Shown piece by piece: positions 40,873 through 51,757 of a stretch of 64,000 bases of DNA (the stretch's first letter is position 1; every line of letters starts with the position of its first letter). Below the pieces are notes generated by a model. It did no database searches. It had not been told where the DNA came from and saw only the letters and a list, made by a program, of their open reading frames with translations. The translations under genes were made by a program, and so were the position numbers. Location of the stretch: assembly GCA_013911885.1 (NCBI GenBank), contig JACESI010000008.1, positions 91,768-155,767 on the forward strand, in the 5' to 3' direction. The stretch comes from Hyphomicrobiales bacterium (GTDB taxonomy: Bacteria > Pseudomonadota > Alphaproteobacteria > Rhizobiales > JACESI01).

Positions 40873-40967
40873 GGTGTTTCCTTTGCATGGCGCGCACCGC
40901 TTGTCCTGTGCCCATCGTCGCGCGGCAGGCATCGGCTTTGAGATCGGTGGTCGTCGAGGGTGCGTTT

Positions 40968-40996
40968 GTGATAGGAGAAAGCAAATTCCTCGTCAA
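40968..40996 (-). promoter_or_regulatory. predicted carA promoter
   Basis: On the minus strand TTGACG (plus 40991-40996), 17 bp, TATCAC (plus 40968-40973), about 95 bp before the carA ATG, within an AT-rich region shared with the divergent yqeY gene. Confidence 0.45.
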
Positions 40997-41120
40997 CTTT
41001 TCGTGCAAAAATAAAATTCAGTAAAAACAGTATTTTGCAAAATTTATTATGGTTGCCTGTGGAAACAGCGCTTATTACTATCAGCGACCAATTCAGTTAT
41101 CGAAAAGCGAGTTTAAGCCC

Positions 41121-41570
41121 ATGCGGGACGATATTTCGTCAGCCTTGAAAAAGGCCATGCAGGATCGCAACAAATGCGAAACCAACACATTGCGTCTGAT
41201 CATGGCCGCGATCAAGGATCGGGACATTTCGCGTAGAGTGGGCGGCGACGGGCGGATAAGCGACGAGGAAATTCTCGAGGTGCTGTCGAAAATGGTCCGC
41301 CAGCGCGAGGAATCAGCGGCGATTTATGAGGCGGCGGGACGGCTGGAATTGGCCGAGACCGAGCGCCAGGAAATCGAAATCATCCAGCGCTTTCTGCCGC
41401 AGCAGCTCGACAATGCGGCGACGGTTGCCGCCTGCCAGAAGGCAATCCAGTCCTGTGGTGCGGGGGGGCTGCGGGATATGGGCAAGGTGATGGGCGAACT
41501 GAAGGATCAGTATCCGGGCCAGATGGATTTTGGCAAGGCGTCCGGGATCGTGAAGGACCTGCTTGGCTGA
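41121..41570 (+). CDS. GatB/YqeY domain-containing protein
   Basis: 149 aa from the ATG at 41121, the usual size. MRDDISSALKKAMQDRNKCE at the start, QREESAAIYEAAGRLELAETE and QRFLPQQL in the middle, and GLRDMGKVMGELK near the end are family hallmarks. The domain is related to the tail of GatB, the tRNA-dependent amidotransferase subunit; a tRNA-linked role is inferred. It precedes dnaG-rpoD, the classical position of yqeY-like genes near the macromolecular synthesis region. Confidence 0.92.
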   Translation: MRDDISSALKKAMQDRNKCETNTLRLIMAAIKDRDISRRVGGDGRISDEEILEVLSKMVRQREESAAIYEAAGRLELAETERQEIEIIQRFLPQQLDNAATVAACQKAIQSCGAGGLRDMGKVMGELKDQYPGQMDFGKASGIVKDLLG

Positions 41571-41673
41571 CCGGGATTGCGTGTGGCGCCGGTTTTCCCC
41601 AACTTCTGAGGCATTTGCCCGGCATAGGAAACAGCCGGTGATTGCGTCACGGGGAAAATGGTCTAAATAGTTC

Positions 41674-43581
41674 ATGGCGCGCTTTTCACCGCAGGTTCTT
41701 GACGACATCCGCAATCGGTTGACGCTGTCTGACATTGTCGGGCGGCGCGTTTCCTATGACCGGCGCAAGAGCCAGCCGCAGAAGGGTGATTTCTGGGGCT
41801 GCTGTCCGTTTCACAATGAGAAGACCCCCTCCTTCCATGTTGATGACCGCAAGGGCATCTATCATTGCTTCGGCTGCGGCGCGACGGGCGATCATTTTCG
41901 TTTTCTGACTGAAAAGGAGGGTCTTTCCTTTCCCGAAGCGGTGGAGCGGCTTGCCGATGAGGCGGGCGTGATTCTGCCGAAGCTCGACCCGCAAATGATC
42001 CATGAGGAAAAGCGCCGCGCCTCGCTTTATGATGTCCTTGCGATGGCGCAGCAGTTTTTTGTTGAACAGCTTCAGGGCAGTGAGGCGGCGGCGGCGCGCG
42101 GCTATCTCAAGAGCCGCGGGTTGACGCTTGAAACCCAGCGCCGCTTCGGCATCGGCTTTGCGCCGCGCGAGCGCTCGGCCCTCAAGCAATATCTTGCCGC
42201 CAAAGGGGTCGAACATGACCAGATGGCCGAGGCGGGCCTGATTGTTTCCGGACCCGATATTCCGGTGTCCTACGATAAATTCCGCGACCGGATCATGTTT
42301 CCGATCCTTGATCTGCGCGAGCGGGTGATCGCGTTCGGCGGGCGGGCGATGGCGCCGGACAATCCGGCCAAATATATGAACTCGCCGGAAACGCCGCTGT
42401 TTTCAAAGCGTACGGTTCTCTACAATGCCGCACGCGCTCGAAAGGCCGCCCATGAACGCGGCCGCATCATCGTGGTCGAAGGCTATATGGATGTGATCGC
42501 GCTGGCACAGGCGGGTATCGAGGAAGCCGTCGCACCGCTTGGAACGGCGCTCACCGGCGAGCAATTGCAGCTTTTGTGGAAGAATGCGGATGAGCCGATC
42601 CTTTGTTTCGACGGCGACGAGGCGGGCCTGCGCGCGGCCAACCGCTCGGTCGATACGGCGCTGCCGATGCTGGCGCCCGGCAAGAGCATCTGCTTCGCCT
42701 TTCTGCCGAAAGGCAAGGACCCGGATGATCTCATCCGCGAGAGCGGTGTCGAGGAATTCGAAGATATTCTGAAAGAAAAGCTACCGCTCTACAAGATGGT
42801 CTCGATCCGCCATTTTGACGGTGGCGTGTTTGATACGCCGGAGAAGAAAGTCGGGCTGGAGAAGCGGATATTCAGCGATATTGCCCTCATCAGGGATCAG
42901 GGCATTGCCTATCACTACCGCCAATCCGCGCGGATCGACCTTGCGAATTTCTTTTCCGTTAAAGACAATCGGTTTCAGGGAAAGAAATTTCAGGAAAATC
43001 TCTCGGAAGCCAAGATCTTCATCGGCTCGAATACGCTTTCGCGGGTCGTTCTCGGGTTCATCGCAGAATTTCCCTGGATGGTGAGCCTGTTCGATTCAGA
43101 GCTGACCCGTATTGAGCTTGGCAATCAGGCTTTCATCGAGTTTATTGCCGCGGTGCGGCGATTGGTTATCGATGACGACGTGCATACGATCAGTGAACTT
43201 TATGACAGCCTGCCGATGGGCTTCCACACGATCCTTCACGCGGTTCATGGGATCCCCGAAAGAGCGGTCAGGGAAGGCGATGATGTGTCCAGATATGCCC
43301 GCGAGCGCGGCTATAAGTTGCGGATGCTTTTCCCCGGTCTCAGGCTTGATCCTTCCGAGGACCTGCTTCGGCAGACCATGGACCTTCACATGAGAAAGCT
43401 CTTCCTGATGAGCCATAAGAAGGACATCGAGGAGGCCTGGAAATCAGGTGATGGCATGCGGGCATCAGCGCTTGCGATCGAGTATCACCGCTCGGAAGCA
43501 GAAATCAGGGAACTGGAGGAATATGTGACCGAACAATATGACGATCTGCGCAAGCTCGTCGACACGCAGACAGCGGCCTGA
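41674..43581 (+). CDS. dnaG: DNA primase
   Basis: Makes RNA primers at the replication fork. 635 aa. CHC2 zinc ligands C44, H47, C65, C68 (CPFHNEKTPSF ... YHCFGCGATGD); TOPRIM domain with VVEGYMDVIAL and FDGDEAGLRAA; C-terminal helicase-binding domain. Normal length for alphaproteobacteria. Confidence 0.97.
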   Translation: MARFSPQVLDDIRNRLTLSDIVGRRVSYDRRKSQPQKGDFWGCCPFHNEKTPSFHVDDRKGIYHCFGCGATGDHFRFLTEKEGLSFPEAVERLADEAGVILPKLDPQMIHEEKRRASLYDVLAMAQQFFVEQLQGSEAAAARGYLKSRGLTLETQRRFGIGFAPRERSALKQYLAAKGVEHDQMAEAGLIVSGPDIPVSYDKFRDRIMFPILDLRERVIAFGGRAMAPDNPAKYMNSPETPLFSKRTVLYNAARARKAAHERGRIIVVEGYMDVIALAQAGIEEAVAPLGTALTGEQLQLLWKNADEPILCFDGDEAGLRAANRSVDTALPMLAPGKSICFAFLPKGKDPDDLIRESGVEEFEDILKEKLPLYKMVSIRHFDGGVFDTPEKKVGLEKRIFSDIALIRDQGIAYHYRQSARIDLANFFSVKDNRFQGKKFQENLSEAKIFIGSNTLSRVVLGFIAEFPWMVSLFDSELTRIELGNQAFIEFIAAVRRLVIDDDVHTISELYDSLPMGFHTILHAVHGIPERAVREGDDVSRYARERGYKLRMLFPGLRLDPSEDLLRQTMDLHMRKLFLMSHKKDIEEAWKSGDGMRASALAIEYHRSEAEIRELEEYVTEQYDDLRKLVDTQTAA

Positions 43582-44186
43582 CCGAAGCCTTATTGCTGCT
43601 TGGCGGCGGCCATGCGACCACTGCCCGATCCGCGGCTGCTTCGGGGATGGATTATGTATGTGGCAAAATGGTCCCGATAGGTGCAATTTTGTGATTAAGT
43701 CGCAAAGGAATCGAGCGTACGCCTTGCATCGTCATGCGCGCACACTAAATAAGTTGCTCACGTTCACGACCGCCTCGGTGCGCCTCAGGATCGATCCAAG
43801 GATCGCTGCATGTGTCGTGAGCAATTCGATATGGGTTAGAGAAGAGACAGAGTGAGCGGACGGCCAGGCAGGCACGTTTCAAAACGCCGGGTCTAGAAGA
43901 TGGGTCAACCGCACAGGGTTAAAGGTGATTTAACGAGGATGGTTTAGGACGGTGGTTCGGGTGGGACGCATCGGGCCGCCGCTTTATCTTCCTCCCCTGA
44001 GATGAGGCAGGTTGGTTCAGGCTCGGTTTGCCCGCTCCGCCCCTTTTGATCGTTCTTGCTGTTCCTATAGCGTCGCATGACCATTTGGCCGAAATCGGGC
44101 CTGAAGTATTGAAGCGAAACATTTTGGCAGGGGCCGGTTCGGCTCGCGCGCACCGAGCGTCCCGGCCAGCCACTGGAGATAAATTT
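43582..44186. other. dnaG-rpoD intergenic region
   Basis: 605 bp with no gene that I can support; open frames here lack coding character and ribosome sites. It must contain the rpoD promoter(s) and leader, and it holds a perfect CtrA box. Confidence 0.6.
43919..43933. promoter_or_regulatory. CtrA-box upstream of rpoD
   Basis: TTAA AGGTGAT TTAA followed by C, an exact TTAA-N7-TTAA match, about 255 bp before the rpoD ATG. From memory, rpoD has been listed among CtrA targets in Brucella abortus, which supports the call; binding here is inferred. Confidence 0.55.
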
Positions 44187-46163
<1,977 letters not shown>

Positions 46164-46198
46164 TCATATAGAAAGGCGCGGCGGGAAAGGGGAAGGTC

Positions 46199-46486
46199 AT
46201 GGCTTTCTGGAAGAAGTTTTTCAAAACCTCGTCCGCCACTGGTAAAGATCCGAAGCCTTCGCTCGAAATCTACCACGGCTTTGAAATCGTCGCGGATCCG
46301 ATGCGCGAGGGCGCGTTGTTCCGCCTCGCCGGAAGCATTACCAGGAATTTCGATGGAAAAGAGCACAAGCATGTGCTGATCCGCGCCGATCTCTTCTCTT
46401 CCCGCGAGGAGGCGGTGGAAGCCGTCCTGCGCAAGGCCCGGCTCGTGATCGACGAACAAGGCGACGGCATTTTCCGCGACCGATAA
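46199..46486 (+). CDS. HlyU family protein
   Basis: 95 aa, usual size. EIYHGFEIVADPMREGALFRLAG and EHKHVLIRADLFSSREEAVE match the HlyU/PF10115 family, named for a Vibrio haemolysin regulator; most members, like this one, are short conserved proteins without a shown regulatory role. It begins 35 bp after rpoD and may be read through from it. Confidence 0.85.
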   Translation: MAFWKKFFKTSSATGKDPKPSLEIYHGFEIVADPMREGALFRLAGSITRNFDGKEHKHVLIRADLFSSREEAVEAVLRKARLVIDEQGDGIFRDR

Positions 46487-46668
46487 GACCCGAGTGATAA
46501 GGCGGCCGATAAAAGCGCGGGGGCATCGCGGGGGCTGCGGGATCGACATTCACGCGGCGATGAATGATTTGTCATCCAAGTTTCATTGGCATTTGACAGT
46601 TAAGGCGTTCATTTATCCTGAAGTTGCGGTCTTCGCCGCTCCCTGTGACCCAATCGAGGATAAATGCA

Positions 46669-47190
46669 ATGTCTGTTGCCACGTTTGAAAAATCCACCTC
46701 TTCGCTGAGCCTTTGGAAAACCCTTGTCACCGCTTTTCTGGCTGGTGCCGTTTCCCTCACGGTCTGGGAAATCTGGGCGACCGTCTTTGCCCCGCTTTAC
46801 ATGGGCGGTGAGTTGCAGCCGGTCGGTCTTGTGAAATCCGCTCTCGGCATCGGGGATCAGACTTTCGCCGCCTACTTTGCGGCGAGTTCCGGCGCGTTCG
46901 GCAACGCGGTTGCCAATGCAATCCATCTTTTGACGGGCCTTCTGCTTTATCCGCTCGGCTATCTCCTGATCGCCCGCCCGGTTGCGCGAGTGGTTCTGCC
47001 ACGCCTGTCGTGGCTTGCGGTTGGCGCGGTTTATGGCGTCGCCCTTTACGTGTTCGCGATGTATATCATGGCGCATTTCTTTGCAGGCTTCCCGCCTTTC
47101 TTCGGGTTCAATGCGCTGAGCCAGGCAAGTCTGATCGGCCATGTTGCCCTCGGTCTCGCGATCGCCGGCGTGATCGAAGCCCGCGACTGA
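46669..47190 (+). CDS. integral membrane protein of unknown function
   Basis: 173 aa from the ATG at 46669 (GAGGA before it). Four or five membrane segments: residues about 18-40, 60-85, 85-110, 115-138, 150-168. Short cytoplasmic N-terminus. No domain recognised. Just after the stop an 11-bp unit (ACTGACCGGGG) is repeated twice in tandem. Confidence 0.7.
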   Translation: MSVATFEKSTSSLSLWKTLVTAFLAGAVSLTVWEIWATVFAPLYMGGELQPVGLVKSALGIGDQTFAAYFAASSGAFGNAVANAIHLLTGLLLYPLGYLLIARPVARVVLPRLSWLAVGAVYGVALYVFAMYIMAHFFAGFPPFFGFNALSQASLIGHVALGLAIAGVIEARD

Positions 47191-47233
47191 CCGGGGACTG
47201 ACCGGGGACTGATAAGGCCACGGGTGCCGGTTC

Positions 47234-47878
47234 TCAGCGCCTTTCGGTTTCTGCGACGGCGCGACGCCGCCGCAGGACAAAAAGCCTGAGATCGAGGGCG
47301 GACTTTGCGGCGGCGATGAAGATCAGCGCTGAAAGCGCGATCTTGGACACGGTCTCCATGGTCCCTTCGATCAACAGCGCGTGGGCGATGGTGCCGACCA
47401 CGATCAGTGCGGCAAGCGCGGCATGGGCAAGACGAAATGTTCGCGGGCGCAGCCGTTTTGACTGGCGCATGCCCGCGAAAAGCGCCGAAAGGAACACCGC
47501 CCACATCGCGATCACGCCCCAAACCGAAAATGGCGTGGGCGAGCGGAACAAAAGCACGTCGATGACATCCGGCGGGCTGGTGAAATAAAGACCCACGACA
47601 TGCACCAGAACGAGCGCGACGAGAAGCGCGCCGATCCAACGGTGAACGCTGCGTGCGCGCACAAGCGTTAGGCTAGGCAGATATCCCGCGGCCAGAAGCG
47701 GTTGCAAAAGCATCAGCGCCATCGCGGTCACGCCGGCCAATCCTGCCACGATATAAATCGGCTCGCGCCATGCGAGGAGCGGGCTTGCCGCGGCGAACGC
47801 GACCGGCACCGCCATTGCCAGGGCAAGGGCGGCCCAGATCAGCGGCGCGCGGATGGGTCGAAGCCGGTTGATCGTCAC
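47234..47878 (-). CDS. ferric reductase-like transmembrane protein
   Basis: 214 aa, six predicted membrane helices. Paired histidines within helices (SVHRWIGALLVALVLVHVVGL; RLAHAALAALIVVGTIAHALL) have the spacing of haem-binding ferric reductase-like domains (as in MsrQ and NOX families). There is no FAD/NAD domain, so it would be a quinol- or haem-linked membrane module. It lies 19 bp downstream of an exported intradiol dioxygenase-like gene on the same strand. It could also be the missing MsrQ-type partner of msrP, but it is 17 kb away and I have no sequence reason to prefer that. Confidence 0.75.
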   Translation of the reverse strand: MTINRLRPIRAPLIWAALALAMAVPVAFAAASPLLAWREPIYIVAGLAGVTAMALMLLQPLLAAGYLPSLTLVRARSVHRWIGALLVALVLVHVVGLYFTSPPDVIDVLLFRSPTPFSVWGVIAMWAVFLSALFAGMRQSKRLRPRTFRLAHAALAALIVVGTIAHALLIEGTMETVSKIALSALIFIAAAKSALDLRLFVLRRRRAVAETERR

Positions 47879-47897
47879 TTTTGACTTTCGGTCGTCA

Positions 47898-48380
47898 TCA
47901 GACAGGCTTCAGCACGAAGTTTGCATGAAGCGTCGTGTCGCTGGCGCTCGGCATGACGGGGCGCAGGAAGACCGTTTCGAACGCGTTGCTGTCATAGGCA
48001 AGGTGGGCGTGCGGCTGCCCGAAGGCGGGCACGATCTGGGGCATTTCCAAACGGAATTCGCCGTTCTCATTGGTCAGCGTCGCACCATGGCTTGCGAGTT
48101 CGCGCTCGTGGCCCTCGACCGTGTGCGCCCAGATCTGGATGCGCTGGCCGGGAAGCGGCATGCCGTCGCCCGCGCGGCGCACGGTGCCCGTCATCCAGAA
48201 TCCACCGCGGCCGATGCGCTCCACAATCGGCGCGCCGGGGCGATAATTGTTGGCACCGCCGCGCATGGTGGGCGTCGGCGCAAGACCGGCCTCGCTTGCA
48301 TAGACGGGAAGAACGAGGCTGGAGAGACCGGCCGCTCCGGTGGCAAGAAGCGTGCGGCGGGTCAGGATTGAATGGGTCAT
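47898..48380 (-). CDS. exported intradiol ring-cleavage dioxygenase-like protein
   Basis: 160 aa from the ATG at 48380. Twin-arginine signal (SILTRRTLLATGAAGLSSLVL). The mature part resembles the beta-sandwich core of protocatechuate/catechol 1,2-type dioxygenases: GMPLPGQRIQIWAHTVEG, NENGEFRLEMP and GQPHAHLAYD, where the two His could be the iron ligands. The tyrosine ligands of classical intradiol enzymes are not obvious, so activity is uncertain. Followed by a haem-type membrane protein gene. Confidence 0.78.
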   Translation of the reverse strand: MTHSILTRRTLLATGAAGLSSLVLPVYASEAGLAPTPTMRGGANNYRPGAPIVERIGRGGFWMTGTVRRAGDGMPLPGQRIQIWAHTVEGHERELASHGATLTNENGEFRLEMPQIVPAFGQPHAHLAYDSNAFETVFLRPVMPSASDTTLHANFVLKPV

Positions 48381-48770
48381 GGGCGTGTTTCCTTTCAAGC
48401 GATGGGTCTTTCAAGCAATCAGCCCCAAAAACGATGGGCGCCACATTGGGTTTTTGAAGCACGCCGCCTTTCAAGCGATGAAGCCCTGAAACAGGGCGGC
48501 ATGCTTGAGCCCGGGGCGGGCAGGGCGCATCTTCGATTACGAACATAGCGCGCCCGCGCCCAATTTCGAGCCCCGCTCGATCAATTATTGGTTAGCGCCC
48601 CGCTCTGATCCCGGAAAACTGGATCGTCTTTTTCTGGCGTATTCCGCTGTAAGTTCGGGTGTAAGTTCGGGGCTCGAAGAAGGAGTGGAAGCGCAAGCTT
48701 GTCCTCGGGACGCTGGCCGATTGAGGAATTTCGATCAGACCGGCCTCAGCAGCGCTCAAGTTCGATACCT
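48381..48770. other. intergenic region with short direct repeats
   Basis: 390 bp without a supported gene. CCTTTCAAGCGATG occurs at 48391-48404 and 48467-48480, and a related TTTCAAGCAAT lies between. The left copy sits beside the ribosome site of the dioxygenase gene. GTAAGTTCGGG is also doubled near 48650-48670. Confidence 0.5.
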
Positions 48771-49673
48771 CTACCCCCGCTTACCCCGACCCTTTTCCAC
48801 CGCATCGCGGATGAACCTTGGCAGGGCGAAAGCTGCCTGGTGGACTTCGGGGGTGTAGTAGCGCGTGTCGATCCGAGCGGTTTCGAAGCGTCTGGTCAGG
48901 GTGTCGAGAGGGGTTTGTCTCAAGCCTGTGTTGTCGGTTGCAAAGCCGAGCGCCATGTGGCCGCCGATATAGGTTGGCACCGCCGCGACATAGGCACTTG
49001 AATCGGCGAAGAGCGATGCGAAATGGCGTATCGAGCTGACGAGTTCGTCTTCCTGAAAGAAGGGCACGCCGTTCTGTGTCACGAGAATGCCGCCGGGCGT
49101 GAGGCAGCGACGGCAATTGCGATAGAATTCCTCGGTGAAGAGCACCGCGCCGGGGCCGATCGGATCGGTCGAATCGACAAGGATCACGTCAAAGCGCTGG
49201 CCGGTTTCGCGCACAAAGCGCGCGCCGTCCGCGATCACGAGATCGAAGCGCGGATCGGTAAAGACCGGGGCGTTGAAATCGCTGAAATGTTCTTTTGAGA
49301 AATCGACCACCGAGCGGTCGATTTCGACCTGGGTGAGGCGTTCCACCGAGGCATGTTTCAGCACTTCCTCCGCCATGCCGCAATCGCCGCCACCGACGAT
49401 CAGCACCGCGCGCGCTGCGCCATGGGCAAGCAGGGGCACGTGGCTCATCATCTCATGATAGACGAATTCATCGCGGCTTGTGACCTGCGTCACCCCGTCG
49501 AGAAGCAACACCTTGCCGAAGGCCGCGTTTTCGATGAGTTGCACGTGCCATTCATCGCTCTTCTGCTCATAGAGAAGCTTATCGACCCTGAAGCCGAAGC
49601 GCACGGAAGGATGCAATGTTTCGTCTGCCCATCCGCCTTCGGCGGATGGAGCCGGTTTAGGGGAATCCGCCAT
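48771..49673 (-). CDS. speE: polyamine aminopropyltransferase (spermidine synthase)
   Basis: Transfers aminopropyl from decarboxylated SAM to putrescine. 300 aa. SAM-binding motif VLIVGGGDCGMAEEVLKH, substrate-binding YHEMMSHVPL, acidic catalytic segment VDSTDPIGPG, and VPTYIGGHMALGFAT near the C-terminus. It starts 4 bp after the speD stop; the pair supplies and uses decarboxylated SAM, giving MTA as by-product (substrate of MtnN, position 939). Confidence 0.95.
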   Translation of the reverse strand: MADSPKPAPSAEGGWADETLHPSVRFGFRVDKLLYEQKSDEWHVQLIENAAFGKVLLLDGVTQVTSRDEFVYHEMMSHVPLLAHGAARAVLIVGGGDCGMAEEVLKHASVERLTQVEIDRSVVDFSKEHFSDFNAPVFTDPRFDLVIADGARFVRETGQRFDVILVDSTDPIGPGAVLFTEEFYRNCRRCLTPGGILVTQNGVPFFQEDELVSSIRHFASLFADSSAYVAAVPTYIGGHMALGFATDNTGLRQTPLDTLTRRFETARIDTRYYTPEVHQAAFALPRFIRDAVEKGRGKRG

Positions 49674-49677
49674 GACC

Positions 49678-50295
49678 TCAGCGACCTGTCGAAAGGCCGT
49701 CGATGCTGGGCGTGCCGATGAATTCGAGCACTTCCGTGCCTCGGCGCAATTCCTTCACACCGACACGTCCGGCCCGAAACTCGCGAGCCAGAATGCCGAT
49801 GCATTTTGCCGGTTGCGCGTCACCGCACATGAACACGTCGAAGGCGGCATAGCCGGTCTCGGGCCAGGTGTGCACCGAGATGTGGCTTTCGGCGAGCACG
49901 GCAACACCGCTGACGCCGGTCGGCTCGAACGGGTGCAGATGGATGTGCAGCAGGGTTGCGCCCGCTTCCTCGACGCATTTCAGCATCGCGGCTTCAATCC
50001 GCGCCTGATCGTTCAGACCCTCGGCCTCGTATAGATCGATGATGATGTGCGAGCCGGCGAAGATTTCGCCATCCTGACGGATGAAATGATCAAGCCTTTC
50101 ATCATCCATCGCGATTTGCAGGCTGGAAGCCGACAAACTTGCCTTGTTGATCGTATCCGATTTCAGCGTTTTTTCGCCGAGAGCGTTAAAACCCGGTGTT
50201 TTTTTGTCTTCCGTTTGGGTGGTGCTTCTCGGCTCAAGTGTGGTCAGAGCGTCCAAGTCCATCCCCAATTGGAAGAGGGCGTCGTCGTTGCGCAT
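49678..50295 (-). CDS. speD: S-adenosylmethionine decarboxylase proenzyme
   Basis: 205 aa. Self-cleaving pyruvoyl enzyme of the bacterial class 1B type. The cleavage site is E136-S137 in LAESHISVHTWPE; conserved C157 in FDVFMCGD. About 75 residues precede the core, which begins GSHIIIDLYEAEGLND, so the N-terminus is longer than in Thermotoga or Bacillus SpeD (~130 aa). The extension is polar and looks disordered. First gene of the speD-speE operon. Confidence 0.93.
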   Translation of the reverse strand: MRNDDALFQLGMDLDALTTLEPRSTTQTEDKKTPGFNALGEKTLKSDTINKASLSASSLQIAMDDERLDHFIRQDGEIFAGSHIIIDLYEAEGLNDQARIEAAMLKCVEEAGATLLHIHLHPFEPTGVSGVAVLAESHISVHTWPETGYAAFDVFMCGDAQPAKCIGILAREFRAGRVGVKELRRGTEVLEFIGTPSIDGLSTGR

Positions 50296-50479
50296 GGCGC
50301 TCTCCCCAACCAGCAGATGTCCCGGAGTGGGGCTGGACGCGGTTTACCCCCAGCCTTCACGGATGGCGCTTCGTAAAGTGTTTTGATCGGAGGGGCAACT
50401 CAAAAACGCACCAGAAAGTGCAAAAAATGCACTCTTACTGACTTTTCCAGGCTGCACCTGCTGGCCGTTGCCACGCGGG

Positions 50480-51316
50480 TTATTGTTCAATCGCGTAGGT
50501 GATTGTCACATTCACCGAGACCTCCTCTTCACCGCCCGCAATCGGCACGGCGTCCGCACTTGCCTCCGCGCGCAGGGCGGCTTGTTTGAAGCGCATCGGG
50601 CGGGCGACCGAGCCTTCGGCAAAGTCGATGATGCGGCCGACCCTGGCATTGGCGGCACTGAGATAGATGTCTGCCTTGCGCCGGGCATCGAGGACCGCTT
50701 CCTTGCGCGCCTGATCGAGAAGCGCGTTGCGATCTGCAATGTCGAAGCTGATGCCGCCAAGCTCGTTCGATCCGTCTGCCACGACGGCGGTGAGGATGTC
50801 ACCTGTCTTCCGAAGGTCCAGGACCTTGATGCTTACGGCATTGCTGACCGTATAGCCGACAATTGCCGGAGGGCGCTGCTCTTCGTCCGGTTTCGGCTGA
50901 TAATAGGAATAGCGCGGCTGAAGTGAAAAATTCGAGGTCTGGATGTTCTTGCGTTCGATCCCTGCCTTTTCCAGCGTCGCGAAGATCGCGTTCATTTTGC
51001 CTGAGTTCTCAGTGAGCGCTTCAGACGGCGTTTTCGCTTCGGTCACGACGGCGGTCGAGATAAGGGCGATGTCCGGTTCCGCATTGATCGTCCCGATGCC
51101 GGTGACGGTGAGGGTGGCCGGGCGTCGTGGCCGGTCTGCGTGATGTGGTTGACCGGCATTTTTCATGTGATGCTTTTGCTCTTCGGCAACAGGACGTTCC
51201 TCGGCCGATGCTTGCCCGATCAGAATAGGCAGGGTGAGCAGAATGGCGACCATGCAGGCGATGGACGCCCTTGCGGCACGCGGCGCGTGCGCGCGGATGG
51301 AAAAGGCGGCTTTCAT
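50480..51316 (-). CDS. SIMPL (DUF541) domain-containing exported protein
   Basis: 278 aa from the ATG at 51316 (AGGGAGA before it); longer in-frame starts upstream lack a ribosome site. Signal peptide with core ACMVAILLTLPILIG and cleavage near ASAEE. The domain starts LTVTGIGTINAEPDIALIST and includes FSLQPRYSYYQP and VSVNVTITYAIEQ at the end, as in the SIMPL/DUF541 family (for example BP26 of Brucella, an immunodominant periplasmic protein). A His-rich patch lies just after the signal peptide. Confidence 0.88.
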   Translation of the reverse strand: MKAAFSIRAHAPRAARASIACMVAILLTLPILIGQASAEERPVAEEQKHHMKNAGQPHHADRPRRPATLTVTGIGTINAEPDIALISTAVVTEAKTPSEALTENSGKMNAIFATLEKAGIERKNIQTSNFSLQPRYSYYQPKPDEEQRPPAIVGYTVSNAVSIKVLDLRKTGDILTAVVADGSNELGGISFDIADRNALLDQARKEAVLDARRKADIYLSAANARVGRIIDFAEGSVARPMRFKQAALRAEASADAVPIAGGEEEVSVNVTITYAIEQ

Positions 51317-51447
51317 AATGTTCTCCCTGTCTGGTGGCCGCACCATGAAGCGGCGCGGCATGATGATCATCATCGTTGGAAATGGATGATAAGGCAAAAA
51401 AATGGCATAGGCCCGGCCCGGCGCATGGATTTAATTGCTTCGCTTGC

Positions 51448-51475
51448 TTGCGTCGTGCTTCCTTCGTGATATAGC
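51448..51475 (+). promoter_or_regulatory. predicted tRNA promoter
   Basis: TTGCGT (51448-51453), 16 bp, TATAGC (51470-51475), about 36 bp before the tRNA. Confidence 0.45.
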
Positions 51476-51511
51476 GACGAGGCTGCATCCAACCGGGCAG
51501 CGGCAAAGGTG

Positions 51512-51588
51512 GGGCCTGTAGCTCAGCTGGTTAGAGCTGGCGGCTCATAACCGCTTGGTCGGGGGTTCGAGTCCCTCCGGGCCCACCA
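51512..51588 (+). tRNA. tRNA with CAT anticodon, probably tRNA-Ile2 (lysidine type)
   Basis: 77 nt including an encoded CCA. Acceptor stem GGGCCTG/CGGGCCC, D arm GCTCAGCTGGTTAGAGC, anticodon stem GGCGG/CCGCT-side with CTCATAA loop, T arm with GGTTCGAGTCC. The acceptor stem resembles the Ile family rather than elongator Met of alphaproteobacteria, so TilS-modified Ile2 is preferred; elongator Met is the alternative. Its 3' end is the left border of the prophage region and a likely attachment site. Confidence 0.85.
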
Positions 51589-51605
51589 TGATTTACAATC
51601 ATTGT

Positions 51606-51642
51606 TGTAGCTTGCCAGTGTAGCTTGCCTGTAGCTTGCCAG
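51606..51642. repeat. three direct repeats next to the tRNA end
   Basis: TGTAGCTTGCCAG at 51606-51618, TGTAGCTTGCC at 51619-51629 and TGTAGCTTGCCAG at 51630-51642, head to tail, 18 bp after the tRNA. Close variants of TTGCCAG follow to about 51664. They could be arm-type integrase sites at the attachment region; that role is inferred. Confidence 0.7.
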
Positions 51643-51722
51643 ATGGTTTGCAGAATTTTGCCAGCAGGTTTGTTATGCAGCACGAAAATGACAAAGATTT
51701 TTAGAGCCTGTTTTCGGGCATG

Positions 51723-51757
51723 AAAAAGGCGGCACGTGGCCGCCAATTGTTTTTTTG
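51723..51757. terminator. bidirectional terminator at the prophage end
   Basis: Stem GGCGGC/GCCGCC with a 5-nt loop, A5 on the left and AATTGT7 on the right. It can stop the prophage genes coming from the right and any transcript from the tRNA side. Confidence 0.85.

Noticed and set aside
50405..50440. Hairpin GTGCA-A5-TGCAC upstream of speD as a riboswitch or terminator
   Set aside because: Short stem, no T-run and no match to a known SAM riboswitch pattern that I can recall.
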